Below are positions 1 through 5,025 of a stretch of DNA of 5,025 nt, piece by piece. The first letter of the stretch is position 1. Each line of letters opens with the position of its first letter. The position numbers were made by a program, and so were the translations under genes. The notes under the pieces were generated by a model that was not told the DNA's origin, did not search any database, and saw only the letters and a list, made by a program, of their open reading frames with translations. This DNA comes from an uncultured Oscillospiraceae bacterium (lineage in GTDB: Bacteria > Bacillota > Clostridia > Oscillospirales > Acutalibacteraceae), in NCBI GenBank assembly GCA_900550095.1, contig URRG01000206.1, positions 1 through 5,025 on the forward strand. Direction: 5' to 3'.

Positions 1-183
1 GCTCTCCTTTCCGGAACGGAGCTCCCTATTACAGAGATCTGCTACTGCGTGGGTTTCAGCAACGTGAGCTATTTTATCAAAGCTTTCCGGGAATACTCCG
101 CCTGTACGCCTAAAAAATACAGGACGCTCCAACAGAAGGATTTGAAAACTCCAAACAGAGGAGAGCCGCATCCCCTGCAATGA
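1..183 (+). CDS. AraC/XylS-family transcriptional regulator, C-terminal fragment
   Basis: Only the last 60 codons are present; the gene enters from the left edge in frame 1 and ends at TGA 181-183. The visible part is the second helix-turn-helix of an AraC-type DNA-binding domain: ITEICYCVGFSNVSYFIKAF followed by a TPKKYR end. This fits the family pattern of I-x-x-I-A-x-x-V-G-F, S-Y-F, F-(K/R), and TP-x-x-(Y/F)R. Two small departures are seen: Cys replaces the usual Ala before x-x-VGF, and Ala-Cys replaces the usual Gly-x before TP. A polar tail of about 20 residues follows the domain. Family members usually activate sugar or stress genes, but the sensor domain lies outside the window, so the ligand is unknown. 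The gene next to it on the right is on the opposite strand, so any regulated partner is more likely to the left. A link to the GH2 gene is possible but unsupported. Confidence 0.9.
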   Translation, partial: ALLSGTELPITEICYCVGFSNVSYFIKAFREYSACTPKKYRTLQQKDLKTPNRGEPHPLQ

Positions 184-250
184 AAAAAATATGAACTATA
201 GGTTTCAAAAAGTATGCTTCCTATTCAGCACACTATTTCCTAGTACACAG

Positions 251-288
251 AAAAAAGCGCGCCGCAGTTATTTTGCGGTGCGCCTTTT
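251..288. terminator. Bidirectional intrinsic terminator between the AraC and exonuclease III genes
   Basis: A 10-bp stem (257-266 paired with 274-283, one G-T pair) closes a 7-nt loop. Six A's lie immediately to the left (251-256), which read as a U-run on the minus strand, and CTTTT lies to the right. The minus-strand terminator for exonuclease III (stop at 328) is the stronger; the plus-strand one for the AraC gene (stop at 183) is weaker because a C interrupts the U-run. Confidence 0.8.
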
Positions 289-327
289 GTGCCGGCTATC
301 ATTTGAAAATATAGAAATACCGCCTGG

Positions 328-1083
328 TCAATCCTCCAGAACCAGCTCCACGGGACAATGGTCGCTCCCCAGAATCTCTGCCCGGATATTGGCCTCTCGA
401 ACCCGGTCTCGAAGCCTGTCGGAAACCAGGAAGTAGTCGATACGCCATCCCGCGTTCTTCTCCCTGGCATGGAACATATAGCTCCACCAGCTGTAAGCGC
501 CTGTCGTATCCGGGTGCAGATACCGGAAGGTATCCGTAAAACCGGAAGAAAGCAACTCTGTCATCTTTCCCCGTTCCTCATCGCTGAAGCCTGCGTTTCC
601 CCGGTTGGTCTTTGGGTTTTTCAGATCGATCTCCTGATGGGCCACATTCATGTCTCCGCAGACCACCACGGGCTTTTTGGCATCCAGCTCCAGCAGGTAG
701 CGGCGGAAGGCGTCTTCCCATTCCATCCTGTAAGCGATACGGGCCAATTCCCGCTGGGCGTTGGGGGTATACACCGTCACCAGATAATGGTCGGCATATT
801 CCAGCGTAATGCTGCGTCCTTCTCCCACATGGGCCTCGTCCCCGATATCATAGCTGACAGAGAGGGGGTCCCGTTTTGTGAAAACCGCCGTTCCCGAATA
901 CCCCTTTTTCACTGCAGAATTCCAATACTGCCGGTAGCCCGGCAGAGAAAGCTCCACCTGGCCCGGCTGGAGCTTTGTTTCCTGCAGGCAGAAAACATCG
1001 GCGTCCGACGCCCGGAAAAATTCCTCAAACCCTTTTGTCAGGCAGGCCCGCAGGCCGTTTACATTCCACGATATATATTTCAT
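328..1083 (-). CDS. xth: Exodeoxyribonuclease III (AP endonuclease, ExoA/Xth family)
   Basis: This gene encodes a 251-aa cytoplasmic DNA repair enzyme that cleaves DNA at abasic sites and removes nucleotides 3'-5' from duplex ends, acting in base excision repair. All family motifs are visible: SWNVNGLRA with Asn7, LQETKLQ with the metal-binding Glu35, VYTPNA with Tyr105, CGDMNVAH with Asp144 and Asn146, RIDYFLVS with Asp216, and the C-terminal SDHCPV with the Asp241-His242 pair. Length is normal for the short Gram-positive ExoA type, with no extra domain. The frame stays open to 1125, but ATG at 1081-1083 is chosen as start because it begins directly with the conserved MKYISWNVNG and has a ribosome binding site GGAAGG (1091-1096) 7 nt upstream. 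It is a single-gene unit, closed by the hairpin at 251-288. An extended -10 promoter is proposed at 1215-1223. Confidence 0.97.
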   Translation of the reverse strand: MKYISWNVNGLRACLTKGFEEFFRASDADVFCLQETKLQPGQVELSLPGYRQYWNSAVKKGYSGTAVFTKRDPLSVSYDIGDEAHVGEGRSITLEYADHYLVTVYTPNAQRELARIAYRMEWEDAFRRYLLELDAKKPVVVCGDMNVAHQEIDLKNPKTNRGNAGFSDEERGKMTELLSSGFTDTFRYLHPDTTGAYSWWSYMFHAREKNAGWRIDYFLVSDRLRDRVREANIRAEILGSDHCPVELVLED

Positions 1084-1108
1084 ATAAACACCTTCCTTTT
1101 TTCGCATT

Positions 1109-1156
1109 CTACTCCGGGCCGGCATACCGGCCCTTAAAAATCTCCCTGAGACTCAT
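1109..1156 (-). other. Possible 15-codon leader ORF upstream of exonuclease III (tentative)
   Basis: Within the predicted minus-strand leader there is a short frame, MSLREIFKGRYAGPE, ending in TAG 25 nt before the exonuclease III start. AGAGGGG (1161-1167) lies 4 nt ahead of its ATG and could serve as a ribosome binding site. Its last codons run through the inverted repeat at 1116-1133. I do not recognise the peptide, and a frame this short arises easily by chance. Confidence 0.15.
1116..1133. repeat. 18-bp inverted repeat in the exonuclease III leader
   Basis: GGGCCGG (1116-1122) and CCGGCCC (1127-1133) are perfectly complementary around a CATA centre. The repeat starts 33 bp upstream of the exonuclease III start codon. 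On the minus strand it is not followed by a T-run (GGAGTAG follows), so it does not look like an intrinsic terminator for that transcript. It could be a leader hairpin or a protein-binding palindrome. Confidence 0.5.
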
Positions 1157-1214
1157 GCCGCCCCTCTGCATGCATAGTACGGGTTCCAGTGGAGAGGGAG
1201 AATTTTTCATAAAC

Positions 1215-1223
1215 AGTATACCA
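1215..1223 (-). promoter_or_regulatory. Extended -10 promoter for exonuclease III
   Basis: On the minus strand the sequence reads TGG-TATACT, an extended -10 element of the sigma-A type. The -35 region 17 bp further upstream is poor (TTTTTA-like), which is tolerated when TGn is present. Transcription would start near 1208, giving a 5' leader of about 125 nt before the ATG at 1083. Confidence 0.45.
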
Positions 1224-1290
1224 CAGGAGCCGCGCAATAAAAAGAGAGAAGACGGCCCATTCCCGCAGGGGTCCTTCCTGCTCAGTTCTT

Positions 1291-1303
1291 CTTTGCAGCA
1301 AAG
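1291..1303. promoter_or_regulatory. 13-bp perfect palindrome upstream of the GH2 promoter (possible operator)
   Basis: CTTTGC-A-GCAAAG is a perfect 6+1+6 inverted repeat centred 22 bp upstream of the TTGACA box at 1319. The position suits an activator or an upstream operator. No cognate regulator can be named; it does not match the CcpA cre consensus as I know it. Confidence 0.3.
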
Positions 1304-1318
1304 CGGGTAGAAATCACA

Positions 1319-1347
1319 TTGACAAAGCCATGCTCCTCCTCTATACT
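1319..1347 (+). promoter_or_regulatory. Strong sigma-A promoter for the GH2 gene or leader RNA
   Basis: TTGACA (1319-1324, perfect -35) is separated by exactly 17 bp from TATACT (1342-1347, 5 of 6 matches to the -10). Transcription should start near 1353-1355 in the GGGGA run, leaving about 200 nt of leader before the GH2 start at 1558. It is the best promoter in the window by match to consensus. Confidence 0.8.
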
Positions 1348-1349
1348 GT

Positions 1350-1522
1350 GGGGGAAACAAGGCGCCGCCCTTAGCGCTTCATTTCGCGGCTTCCCCGTTT
1401 TGTATGCGCGGCTATGCCTTTGAACCTCTGACCGGACTCGGATATCCGTTTAACGTAACGCCGTTTTATTTTGAGATCTTTCGGCGGCGCTTTTGCCGCC
1501 GGTGCGCGGGGATTTCCGCGCC
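1350..1522 (+). ncRNA. Structured GC-rich leader or independent small RNA, unassigned
   Basis: The stretch from the predicted transcription start to 36 nt before the GH2 ATG has no convincing reading frame but several strong complementarities. Helix A: GGGGAA (1351-1356) with TTCCCC (1391-1396), plus GCCGC (1364-1368) with GCGGC (1386-1390). Helix B: twelve pairs between 1358-1369 and 1483-1495, with one bulged T and one G-T pair. Helix C: CGGCGGC (1482-1488) with GCCGCCG (1495-1501). Helix D: GCGCGG (1504-1509) with CCGCGC (1516-1521). A and B exclude each other, and B and C exclude each other, as in an attenuator or riboswitch. Helix B joins the two ends and finishes in CGCTTTTG, which recalls the closing stem of Bacillus 6S RNA, but the interior shows no convincing long stem. 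No known riboswitch core was recognised. C and D lack a following T-run. GC-rich pairings of this kind can be chance. Confidence 0.35.
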
Positions 1523-1557
1523 AAACCATAATTTTAAGAGAAAGGAAGAGAAGCAGA

Positions 1558-3834
1558 ATGGATACAACCTTAAACAGCGGATGGAAATTCCGCCTGGGCG
1601 ATGAAAACGAGGCCTTTTACAAGGGCTTTGACGACTCCGGGTGGGAATCGGTAGAGCTTCCCCACGACTGGTCTGTGACACTGCCCTTCGATATCCGGTA
1701 CAGCAGCGGGACAGGCTATTTGGCGGGCGGAACAGGCTGGTACAGAAAACGCTTTCATTTGGAGGAAGACGTTTTGCAAAAACGCGTCTACGTCACCTTC
1801 GGAGGCGTCTATAAAAACAGCCGTGTCTGGATCAACAGCAACTATCTGGGAACGCGTCCCTATGGATACAGCACCTTTACGTATGACATCACAGAGTTCG
1901 TCGTTCCAGGCGACAATGTCCTCGCCGTGCGTGTAGAGCACAACGATCTGGCGGATTCCCGCTGGTTCACAGGCAGCGGGATCTACAGGGATGTGCTGCT
2001 AACTGTCAAAGAGCCCTGTCACTTCGTCCAGCACAGCGTATTCGCATTTACAAAAAGCGCCGATGAGAAGGAGGCGGTCCTCCAGCTTCAATGGGAACTG
2101 ACACAAGAAGACGCGCAGACGCAGTTCCGCCTGATAGATGAAAACGGAACAGAGGCCGCACGCTCAGAATCACTCCCCTCCCGGGGCAAAACGGAGCTGA
2201 CCGTGATCCTTCCAAAGCTCTGGAGCCCAAATTCCCCCTCCCTTTATACGCTTGTCTGCCGGGCGCTCCAAGAGGGACGGGAAACAGACCGGGAAGAACA
2301 CCGCATCGGCTTCCGCACTATTCGTTTCGACGCGGATACAGGCTTTTTCCTCAACGGCGTTTCCACAAAGATCAAGGGATTGTGTATCCACCACGACGCA
2401 GGCTGCCTGGGAGCAGCCGTCCCAGAGGAGGTCTGGCGCAGGCGGCTAGAGAAATTTAAAGGATGCGGCGCAAACGCTATCCGCACCAGCCACAATCCGC
2501 CGGATGCAAAGCTTCTTTCTCTCTGCGACGAGATGGGCTTCCTTGTGATGGACGAAGCTTTCGACGAATGGGAAGGCTGCAAGAACAAGTGGTGGCAGGG
2601 ACATAACGTATATCCGCCCAAGCATTACGGATACTCGGAGGCCTTTCCGGAATGGCATGAACGCGATCTTGCCCAGATGGTGCTCAGAGACAGGAACCAT
2701 CCCTCCGTAATTATGTGGAGCATCGGAAACGAGATCGACTACCCCAACGACCCTTATGTACATCCGCTTTTTGAAAGCATGACGGGAAACAACGATGCCA
2801 ACAAGCCCCAGCGGGAACGGCAGTATGATCCTAACAAACCCAACGCAGAGCGGCTCTCAAGGCTTTCGGCGGAACTGGTCTCCATCGTTAAACGGTACGA
2901 TCTCTCCAGGCCGGTCACTTCGGCGCTGGCTTTCCCGGAGCTTTCTAATCAAACCGGCTATGCACAGACGTTGGACATCGTCGGCTACAATTACAAGGAG
3001 CATCTATATGAAGAGGATCACGCCAAATATCCCCATGTGATCTATGGCAGCGAAAACTCTACAGATGCCCGCGCGTGGCTCTTCGTGAAAAACAGCGACT
3101 ATATCTGCGGGCAGTTTTTGTGGACAGGCATCGATTTTCTAGGCGAAGCACAGGGGTGGCCTGTCCGGATTTCTCAGGCGGGGATACTGAATCTGGCGGG
3201 CTTTGAAAAGCCTCTCTGGTATCAGCGAAAAGCCATATGGACGGATGAGCCCTTCTGCAAGCTTTCCGCAGGCAAAAGCGGAAAGCCCTATGAGGAAAGC
3301 TTCTCCTGGAACTGGGGGCCCGGCGAGGAAATCACGGTCTCCTGCTATACCAACTGCGAACGGGCAGAGCTTTTTCTGAACGGAAAAAGCCTGGGAGAAC
3401 AAAGTGTTTCGGAAGAAGCCTGCGGAAGAGCCTTCTGGACGCTTCCCTTTGAAGAGGGAGAGCTTTGCGCCGTGTGCAAAAACGGCGAGGGGACTGTCGA
3501 AGACCGTCTCCGCACAGCGTCTACCCCCGAAAAGCTCCTGATGCAGGTATGGGAACACCCCTGCGAAAGCTCCGTCTGCCAGGTAGAAATTGCCGCTGCC
3601 GACCAGAACGGGCTTCTTCTCCCCGGATATGGACCCGAAATCTTCCTGCATGTGATCGGCGACGCCCGTCTTCTGGGAATCGAAAACGGCGGCCCCGACG
3701 ACCTGACCTCATACGCGAGACCTTCGCGCCGCGTTCTGAATGGAAGACTTATCGCGTATATCCGAAGGGGAGCCGGAAATGTCCGGCTCGTCGCATGGTC
3801 ATCCAAAACGGGTGAAGCGGAAATTTCGCTTTGA
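1558..3834 (+). CDS. Glycoside hydrolase family 2 enzyme, beta-galactosidase-like, with DUF4982-type domain
   Basis: This gene encodes a 758-aa retaining glycosidase. Domains in order: N-terminal jelly-roll sugar-binding domain, about 1-155 (PHDW at 35-38, GGTGWYRK at 57-64, WFTGSGIYRDV at 136-146); Ig-like domain, about 156-255; catalytic TIM barrel, about 256-565; DUF4982-like beta domain, about 580-645 (AELFLNGKSLGE); and a C-terminal Ig-like domain, about 655-758. The acid/base is Glu392 in WSIGNE and the nucleophile is Glu499 in IYGSEN, so it should be active. WTGIDFLGE (522-530) is typical of this GH2 branch. There is no signal peptide or membrane segment, so it should act in the cytoplasm on imported oligosaccharides. 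I see no N-x-K glucuronidase signature at the expected place, which favours galactosidase-like activity, but the substrate is not proven. ATG 1558 is chosen over an upstream in-frame ATG (1471) because homology starts here and AGGAAG (1543-1548) lies 9 nt upstream; 1471 falls inside the structured leader. No transporter or other sugar gene adjoins it. Confidence 0.93.
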   Translation: MDTTLNSGWKFRLGDENEAFYKGFDDSGWESVELPHDWSVTLPFDIRYSSGTGYLAGGTGWYRKRFHLEEDVLQKRVYVTFGGVYKNSRVWINSNYLGTRPYGYSTFTYDITEFVVPGDNVLAVRVEHNDLADSRWFTGSGIYRDVLLTVKEPCHFVQHSVFAFTKSADEKEAVLQLQWELTQEDAQTQFRLIDENGTEAARSESLPSRGKTELTVILPKLWSPNSPSLYTLVCRALQEGRETDREEHRIGFRTIRFDADTGFFLNGVSTKIKGLCIHHDAGCLGAAVPEEVWRRRLEKFKGCGANAIRTSHNPPDAKLLSLCDEMGFLVMDEAFDEWEGCKNKWWQGHNVYPPKHYGYSEAFPEWHERDLAQMVLRDRNHPSVIMWSIGNEIDYPNDPYVHPLFESMTGNNDANKPQRERQYDPNKPNAERLSRLSAELVSIVKRYDLSRPVTSALAFPELSNQTGYAQTLDIVGYNYKEHLYEEDHAKYPHVIYGSENSTDARAWLFVKNSDYICGQFLWTGIDFLGEAQGWPVRISQAGILNLAGFEKPLWYQRKAIWTDEPFCKLSAGKSGKPYEESFSWNWGPGEEITVSCYTNCERAELFLNGKSLGEQSVSEEACGRAFWTLPFEEGELCAVCKNGEGTVEDRLRTASTPEKLLMQVWEHPCESSVCQVEIAAADQNGLLLPGYGPEIFLHVIGDARLLGIENGGPDDLTSYARPSRRVLNGRLIAYIRRGAGNVRLVAWSSKTGEAEISL

Positions 3835-3838
3835 CAGC

Positions 3839-3877
3839 AAAATGGGGGGCGGTATTTCAAGGCCGTTCCCCATTTTT
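3839..3877. terminator. Bidirectional intrinsic terminator between GH2 and the minus-strand Xre gene
   Basis: A 14-bp stem (3839-3852 with 3863-3876, two G-T pairs) with a 10-nt loop is followed by TTTTT (3873-3877). It begins 4 nt after the GH2 stop. The left arm starts with AAAA, so it also offers a U-run to the convergent minus-strand gene whose stop is at 3887. Confidence 0.9.
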
Positions 3878-3886
3878 AGGATTCTC

Positions 3887-4258
3887 TCATTCTCTTCCCT
3901 TCGGCAGCTTTCCGAATTCTCCCATAATGTCGGTTAGGATTTGCTTTTGATGGGCTGTAAATCCCGGATACCGTTTTCCCTCCCGATATTCCGTCACCAG
4001 CTGAATAACCGACTCGATCTGTAATTCTGAAAGTCCCTCCACTACTACGGAACGCCTGTTGACGAATCCCACAAGGTAATCCAGCGATATATCCAAAACA
4101 ACAGCCAGATCGATCAAGGTTTCTCCCGAAGGGGTCTTCAGGTCATTTTCATATGCGCTGACTACCGCCCGGCTTTTTCCGATCTTTTCCGCCAGCTGGG
4201 CTTGGGAATACTTCTTGACCTTTCTCGCCATATAGATTTTCTGACCCAGTCCATGCAT
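3887..4258 (-). CDS. Xre-family (Cro/cI-type) helix-turn-helix regulator
   Basis: This gene encodes a 123-aa putative DNA-binding repressor. Residues 4-64 form a typical HTH_3 domain: LGQKIYMARK, then YSQAQLAEKIGKSRAVVSAY, then ENDLKTPSGETLIDLA and ISLDYLVG. The C-terminal part has a predicted amphipathic helix (LSELQIESVIQLVTEYREGK, about 77-96) and a second helical stretch at 102-117, probably for dimerisation; no ligand-binding or protease domain is seen. The frame can be extended to GTG at 4273 or ATG at 4267. I prefer ATG 4258 because GGAG (4268-4271) lies 9 nt upstream of it, while it directly abuts the ATG at 4267 and overlaps the GTG. It is divergent from the Xre gene at 4383 and shares its control region, so it probably represses that gene, itself, or both. 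It is convergent with GH2 and ends at the shared hairpin. Regulation of GH2 by it is not indicated. Confidence 0.92.
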   Translation of the reverse strand: MHGLGQKIYMARKVKKYSQAQLAEKIGKSRAVVSAYENDLKTPSGETLIDLAVVLDISLDYLVGFVNRRSVVVEGLSELQIESVIQLVTEYREGKRYPGFTAHQKQILTDIMGEFGKLPKGRE

Positions 4259-4288
4259 CCTTTTCATCTCCACTATTAGTTACTTTCC

Positions 4289-4317
4289 CGTATAAAAATT
4301 GTAAACCGTTGACAGAA
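4289..4317 (-). promoter_or_regulatory. Possible promoter for the minus-strand Xre gene
   Basis: On the minus strand TATACG (4294-4289) could be a -10, with a weak TTCTGT (4317-4312) 17 bp upstream as -35. The start would be near 4282, leaving a leader of about 24 nt. The -35 overlaps the TTGACA region of the divergent gene, so the two promoters would compete. The match is poor, and TTTACA (4305-4300) gives no better -10. Confidence 0.3.
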
Positions 4318-4338
4318 ACTAACAGAATCTATTATTAT
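4309..4338 (+). promoter_or_regulatory. Sigma-A promoter for the plus-strand Xre gene
   Basis: A perfect TTGACA (4309-4314) is followed after 18 bp by TATTAT (4333-4338). Transcription would start near 4345 and the leader would be about 38 nt. An AACTAACAG element fills part of the spacer and another AACTAATAG lies just past the start site, which suggests repression by a bound Xre protein. Confidence 0.65.
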
Positions 4339-4382
4339 TAAATATGTAAACTAATAGTGTCAACATAGGAGGAGTACATATT

Positions 4383-4637
4383 ATGCTGCTAAAGGAAGAG
4401 TCGTTGGAAAACTTTGCTGTCAATTTGCGGATTCGAAGAAAAAGCGCCCAGCTGACACAGGCGCAGGTAGCCAAGATCCTGGGCATCTCTCTTTCCTCAT
4501 ATACGGCCTATGAGAGAGGCCGGTCTTATCCTACTGTTCCCAATTTGATGAAAATCCTGCAGCTTTTCGGCGTTTCCATTGAGGATCTTCTAAGAGACGT
4601 GCCCTCTGCCCCCTATTTGAAGCATATGCATTTTTGA
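4383..4637 (+). CDS. Small Xre-family (Cro-like) helix-turn-helix regulator
   Basis: This gene encodes an 84-aa protein that is almost entirely one HTH_3 domain (about residues 12-70): NLRIRRKSAQLTQAQVAKIL, then GISLSSYTAYERGRSYPTVP, then NLMKILQLFGVSIEDLL. It ends after a short tail, with no sensor or dimerisation domain, so it resembles a Cro-sized repressor. ATG 4383 is supported by AGGAGG (4367-4372) 10 nt upstream. It is divergent from the 123-aa Xre gene with 124 bp between start codons. The two HTH domains are similar in layout, but their recognition helices differ (KSRAVVSAYEN in the other, ISLSSYTAYERG here), so they may not bind identical sites. No phage gene, toxin or peptidase is adjacent, so a prophage origin or antitoxin role cannot be shown. 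No terminator of its own is seen before 4742. Confidence 0.92.
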   Translation: MLLKEESLENFAVNLRIRRKSAQLTQAQVAKILGISLSSYTAYERGRSYPTVPNLMKILQLFGVSIEDLLRDVPSAPYLKHMHF

Positions 4638-4691
4638 TGCGGTGCAAACGGAATCCATTTCCATTATGTATCAGGAACTTTTCTCTTTCTA

Positions 4692-4720
4692 TTGGCGATT
4701 TCAAAACTTCATGGTATACT
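4692..4720 (+). promoter_or_regulatory. Extended -10 promoter for the peptidyl-prolyl isomerase
   Basis: TTGGCG (4692-4697) is followed after 17 bp by TATACT (4715-4720), which is preceded by TGG, forming an extended -10. The TGGTATACTGT core is identical to that proposed for exonuclease III. Transcription would start near 4727, giving a leader of about 90 nt that contains the hairpin at 4742-4768. Confidence 0.6.
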
Positions 4721-4741
4721 GTAAAAGAAAAGATTGGGCTG

Positions 4742-4768
4742 TAAAATGCGCGCTAAGCGCGCATTTTA
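4742..4768. terminator. Perfect 12-bp hairpin with T-rich 3' flank (terminator or attenuator)
   Basis: The 12-bp arms (4742-4753 and 4757-4768) are perfect complements around a TAA loop, with the GC-rich block next to the loop and an A/T block at the base. The 3' arm ends in ATTTTA and continues TATTT, so it has the shape of an intrinsic terminator on either strand. It could end the Xre transcript from 4383-4637. However, it also lies about 15 nt downstream of the predicted isomerase start site, so it would sit in the isomerase leader. Confidence 0.65.
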
Positions 4769-4817
4769 TATTTCCGCAGAACCGGCGGAGCCCGGATATA
4801 TGAAGGAGGAAACAGCA

Positions 4818-5025
4818 ATGAAAAATCCTATTGTCACAATCGAAACCAACCGAGGCGCCATAACAGTGGAGCTTTATCCGGAGACCGCTCCCAATACAGT
4901 GAAAAATTTTCTGTCTCTCGTGAAAAAAGGATTTTATGACGGCACGATTTTCCATCGGGTGATTCCCGGCTTTATGATCCAGGGCGGCGACCCTCAGGGC
5001 ACCGGTATGGGCGGCCCCGGCTATT
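4818..5025 (+). CDS. Cyclophilin-type peptidyl-prolyl cis-trans isomerase (N-terminal part)
   Basis: The first 69 residues are present and the gene runs off the right edge. It begins MKNPIVTIETNRGAITVELY, the usual start of small bacterial cyclophilins, and contains the active-site signature FHRVIPGFMIQGGDPQGTG. By comparison with human cyclophilin A, Arg47, Phe52, Met53 and Gln55 correspond to the catalytic Arg55, Phe60, Met61 and Gln63, so the visible part should be functional. It would catalyse rotation about Xaa-Pro bonds during protein folding. There is no signal peptide or lipobox, which indicates a cytoplasmic PpiB-like enzyme. ATG 4818 is supported by AGGAGG (4804-4809) 8 nt upstream. 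Any C-terminal extension lies outside the window. Confidence 0.96.
   Translation, partial: MKNPIVTIETNRGAITVELYPETAPNTVKNFLSLVKKGFYDGTIFHRVIPGFMIQGGDPQGTGMGGPGY

Larger units (their letters stand above)
4273..4357. promoter_or_regulatory. Repeated AACTAAYAG operator-like elements between the divergent Xre genes
   Basis: AACTAATAG occurs at 4349-4357 (+) and, inverted, at 4273-4281 (-); with flanks, CACTATTAGTTAC and GTAAACTAATAGTG match except for one extra base. A third copy, AACTAACAG, lies at 4317-4325 (+) inside the promoter spacer of the plus-strand gene. A fourth, weaker copy (CTATTATTA, 7 of 9, inverted) lies at 4329-4337 over its -10. The outer two copies sit just downstream of the predicted start of each divergent gene, where a bound repressor would block transcription. 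That the neighbouring Xre proteins bind them is inferred. Confidence 0.6.

Noticed and set aside
184..250. AT-rich gap after the AraC stop, checked for a promoter or small gene
   Set aside because: A 67-bp stretch with no paired -35/-10 boxes, repeat or convincing frame; the frame starting at 191 runs antisense into exonuclease III.
358..1137. 259-codon plus-strand open frame opposite exonuclease III
   Set aside because: It lies wholly antisense to a gene with all catalytic motifs and has no recognisable domain or convincing ribosome binding site; it is a by-product of the codon use of the real gene.
1109..1360. 83-codon minus-strand frame upstream of exonuclease III
   Set aside because: The translation shows no domain, is low in plausibility (Cys-rich and Pro-rich stretches), starts upstream of the predicted promoter and lacks a good ribosome binding site.
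1411..1465. Resemblance to the 3' half of a TPP riboswitch (CCTTTGAACCT followed by CGGATATCCG)
   Set aside because: The conserved 5' half (GGGGTGC and CTGAGA) is absent upstream, and the sequence after GAACCT does not follow the TPP consensus.
1471..1557. 29-codon N-terminal extension of the GH2 protein from an upstream ATG
   Set aside because: The extension lies in the structured leader, has no similarity to a signal peptide, and the ATG at 1558 has a suitable ribosome binding site exactly where family homology begins.
3139..3860. Overlapping 170- and 171-codon minus-strand frames within the GH2 gene
   Set aside because: They are antisense to the C-terminal domains of GH2 and show no recognisable motif.
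4701..4955. 84-codon minus-strand frame across the isomerase leader and start
   Set aside because: It is antisense to the cyclophilin start and its promoter, reads through the hairpin, and has no domain or ribosome binding support.

Overview
The window looks like chromosomal DNA of a gut-type Clostridia bacterium, most likely Lachnospiraceae. This is inferred from moderately high GC, AGGAGG-type ribosome binding sites, TTGACA/TATACT and TGG-TATACT promoters, a Gram-positive-style short exonuclease III, and an intracellular family 2 glycoside hydrolase next to AraC-type and Xre-type regulators. No sequence search was possible, so the taxonomy is a guess.

Layout, left to right. (1) The last 60 codons of an AraC/XylS-family regulator (+) end at 183. 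(2) A hairpin with an A-run on the left and a T-run on the right (251-288) lies between that gene and a complete exonuclease III gene on the minus strand (328-1083), and can terminate both. (3) A 474-bp divergent intergenic region (1084-1557) carries the exonuclease III promoter (minus strand), a 13-bp palindrome, a near-consensus sigma-A promoter (TTGACA-17-TATACT, 1319-1347), and a GC-rich leader of about 200 nt that can fold in mutually exclusive ways. (4) A 758-aa GH2 beta-galactosidase-like enzyme (1558-3834) is followed by a strong terminator hairpin (3839-3877). (5) Two small Xre/Cro-cI-type regulators (3887-4258 minus; 4383-4637 plus) are transcribed divergently from a short AT-rich region with repeated AACTAAYAG elements, laid out like a cI/cro switch. 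(6) A cyclophilin-type peptidyl-prolyl isomerase begins at 4818 and runs off the window; a perfect 12-bp hairpin lies between its predicted promoter and its start codon.

The genes do not form one pathway. DNA base-excision repair (exonuclease III), sugar cleavage (GH2), regulation (AraC fragment, Xre pair) and protein folding (cyclophilin) sit side by side as separate transcription units, each with its own promoter or terminator. The two parts most worth a second look are the structured leader in front of the GH2 gene, which has some architectural resemblance to 6S RNA but is unassigned, and the stand-alone divergent Xre pair with shared operator-like repeats. No mobile element, CRISPR array, tRNA or rRNA was seen.
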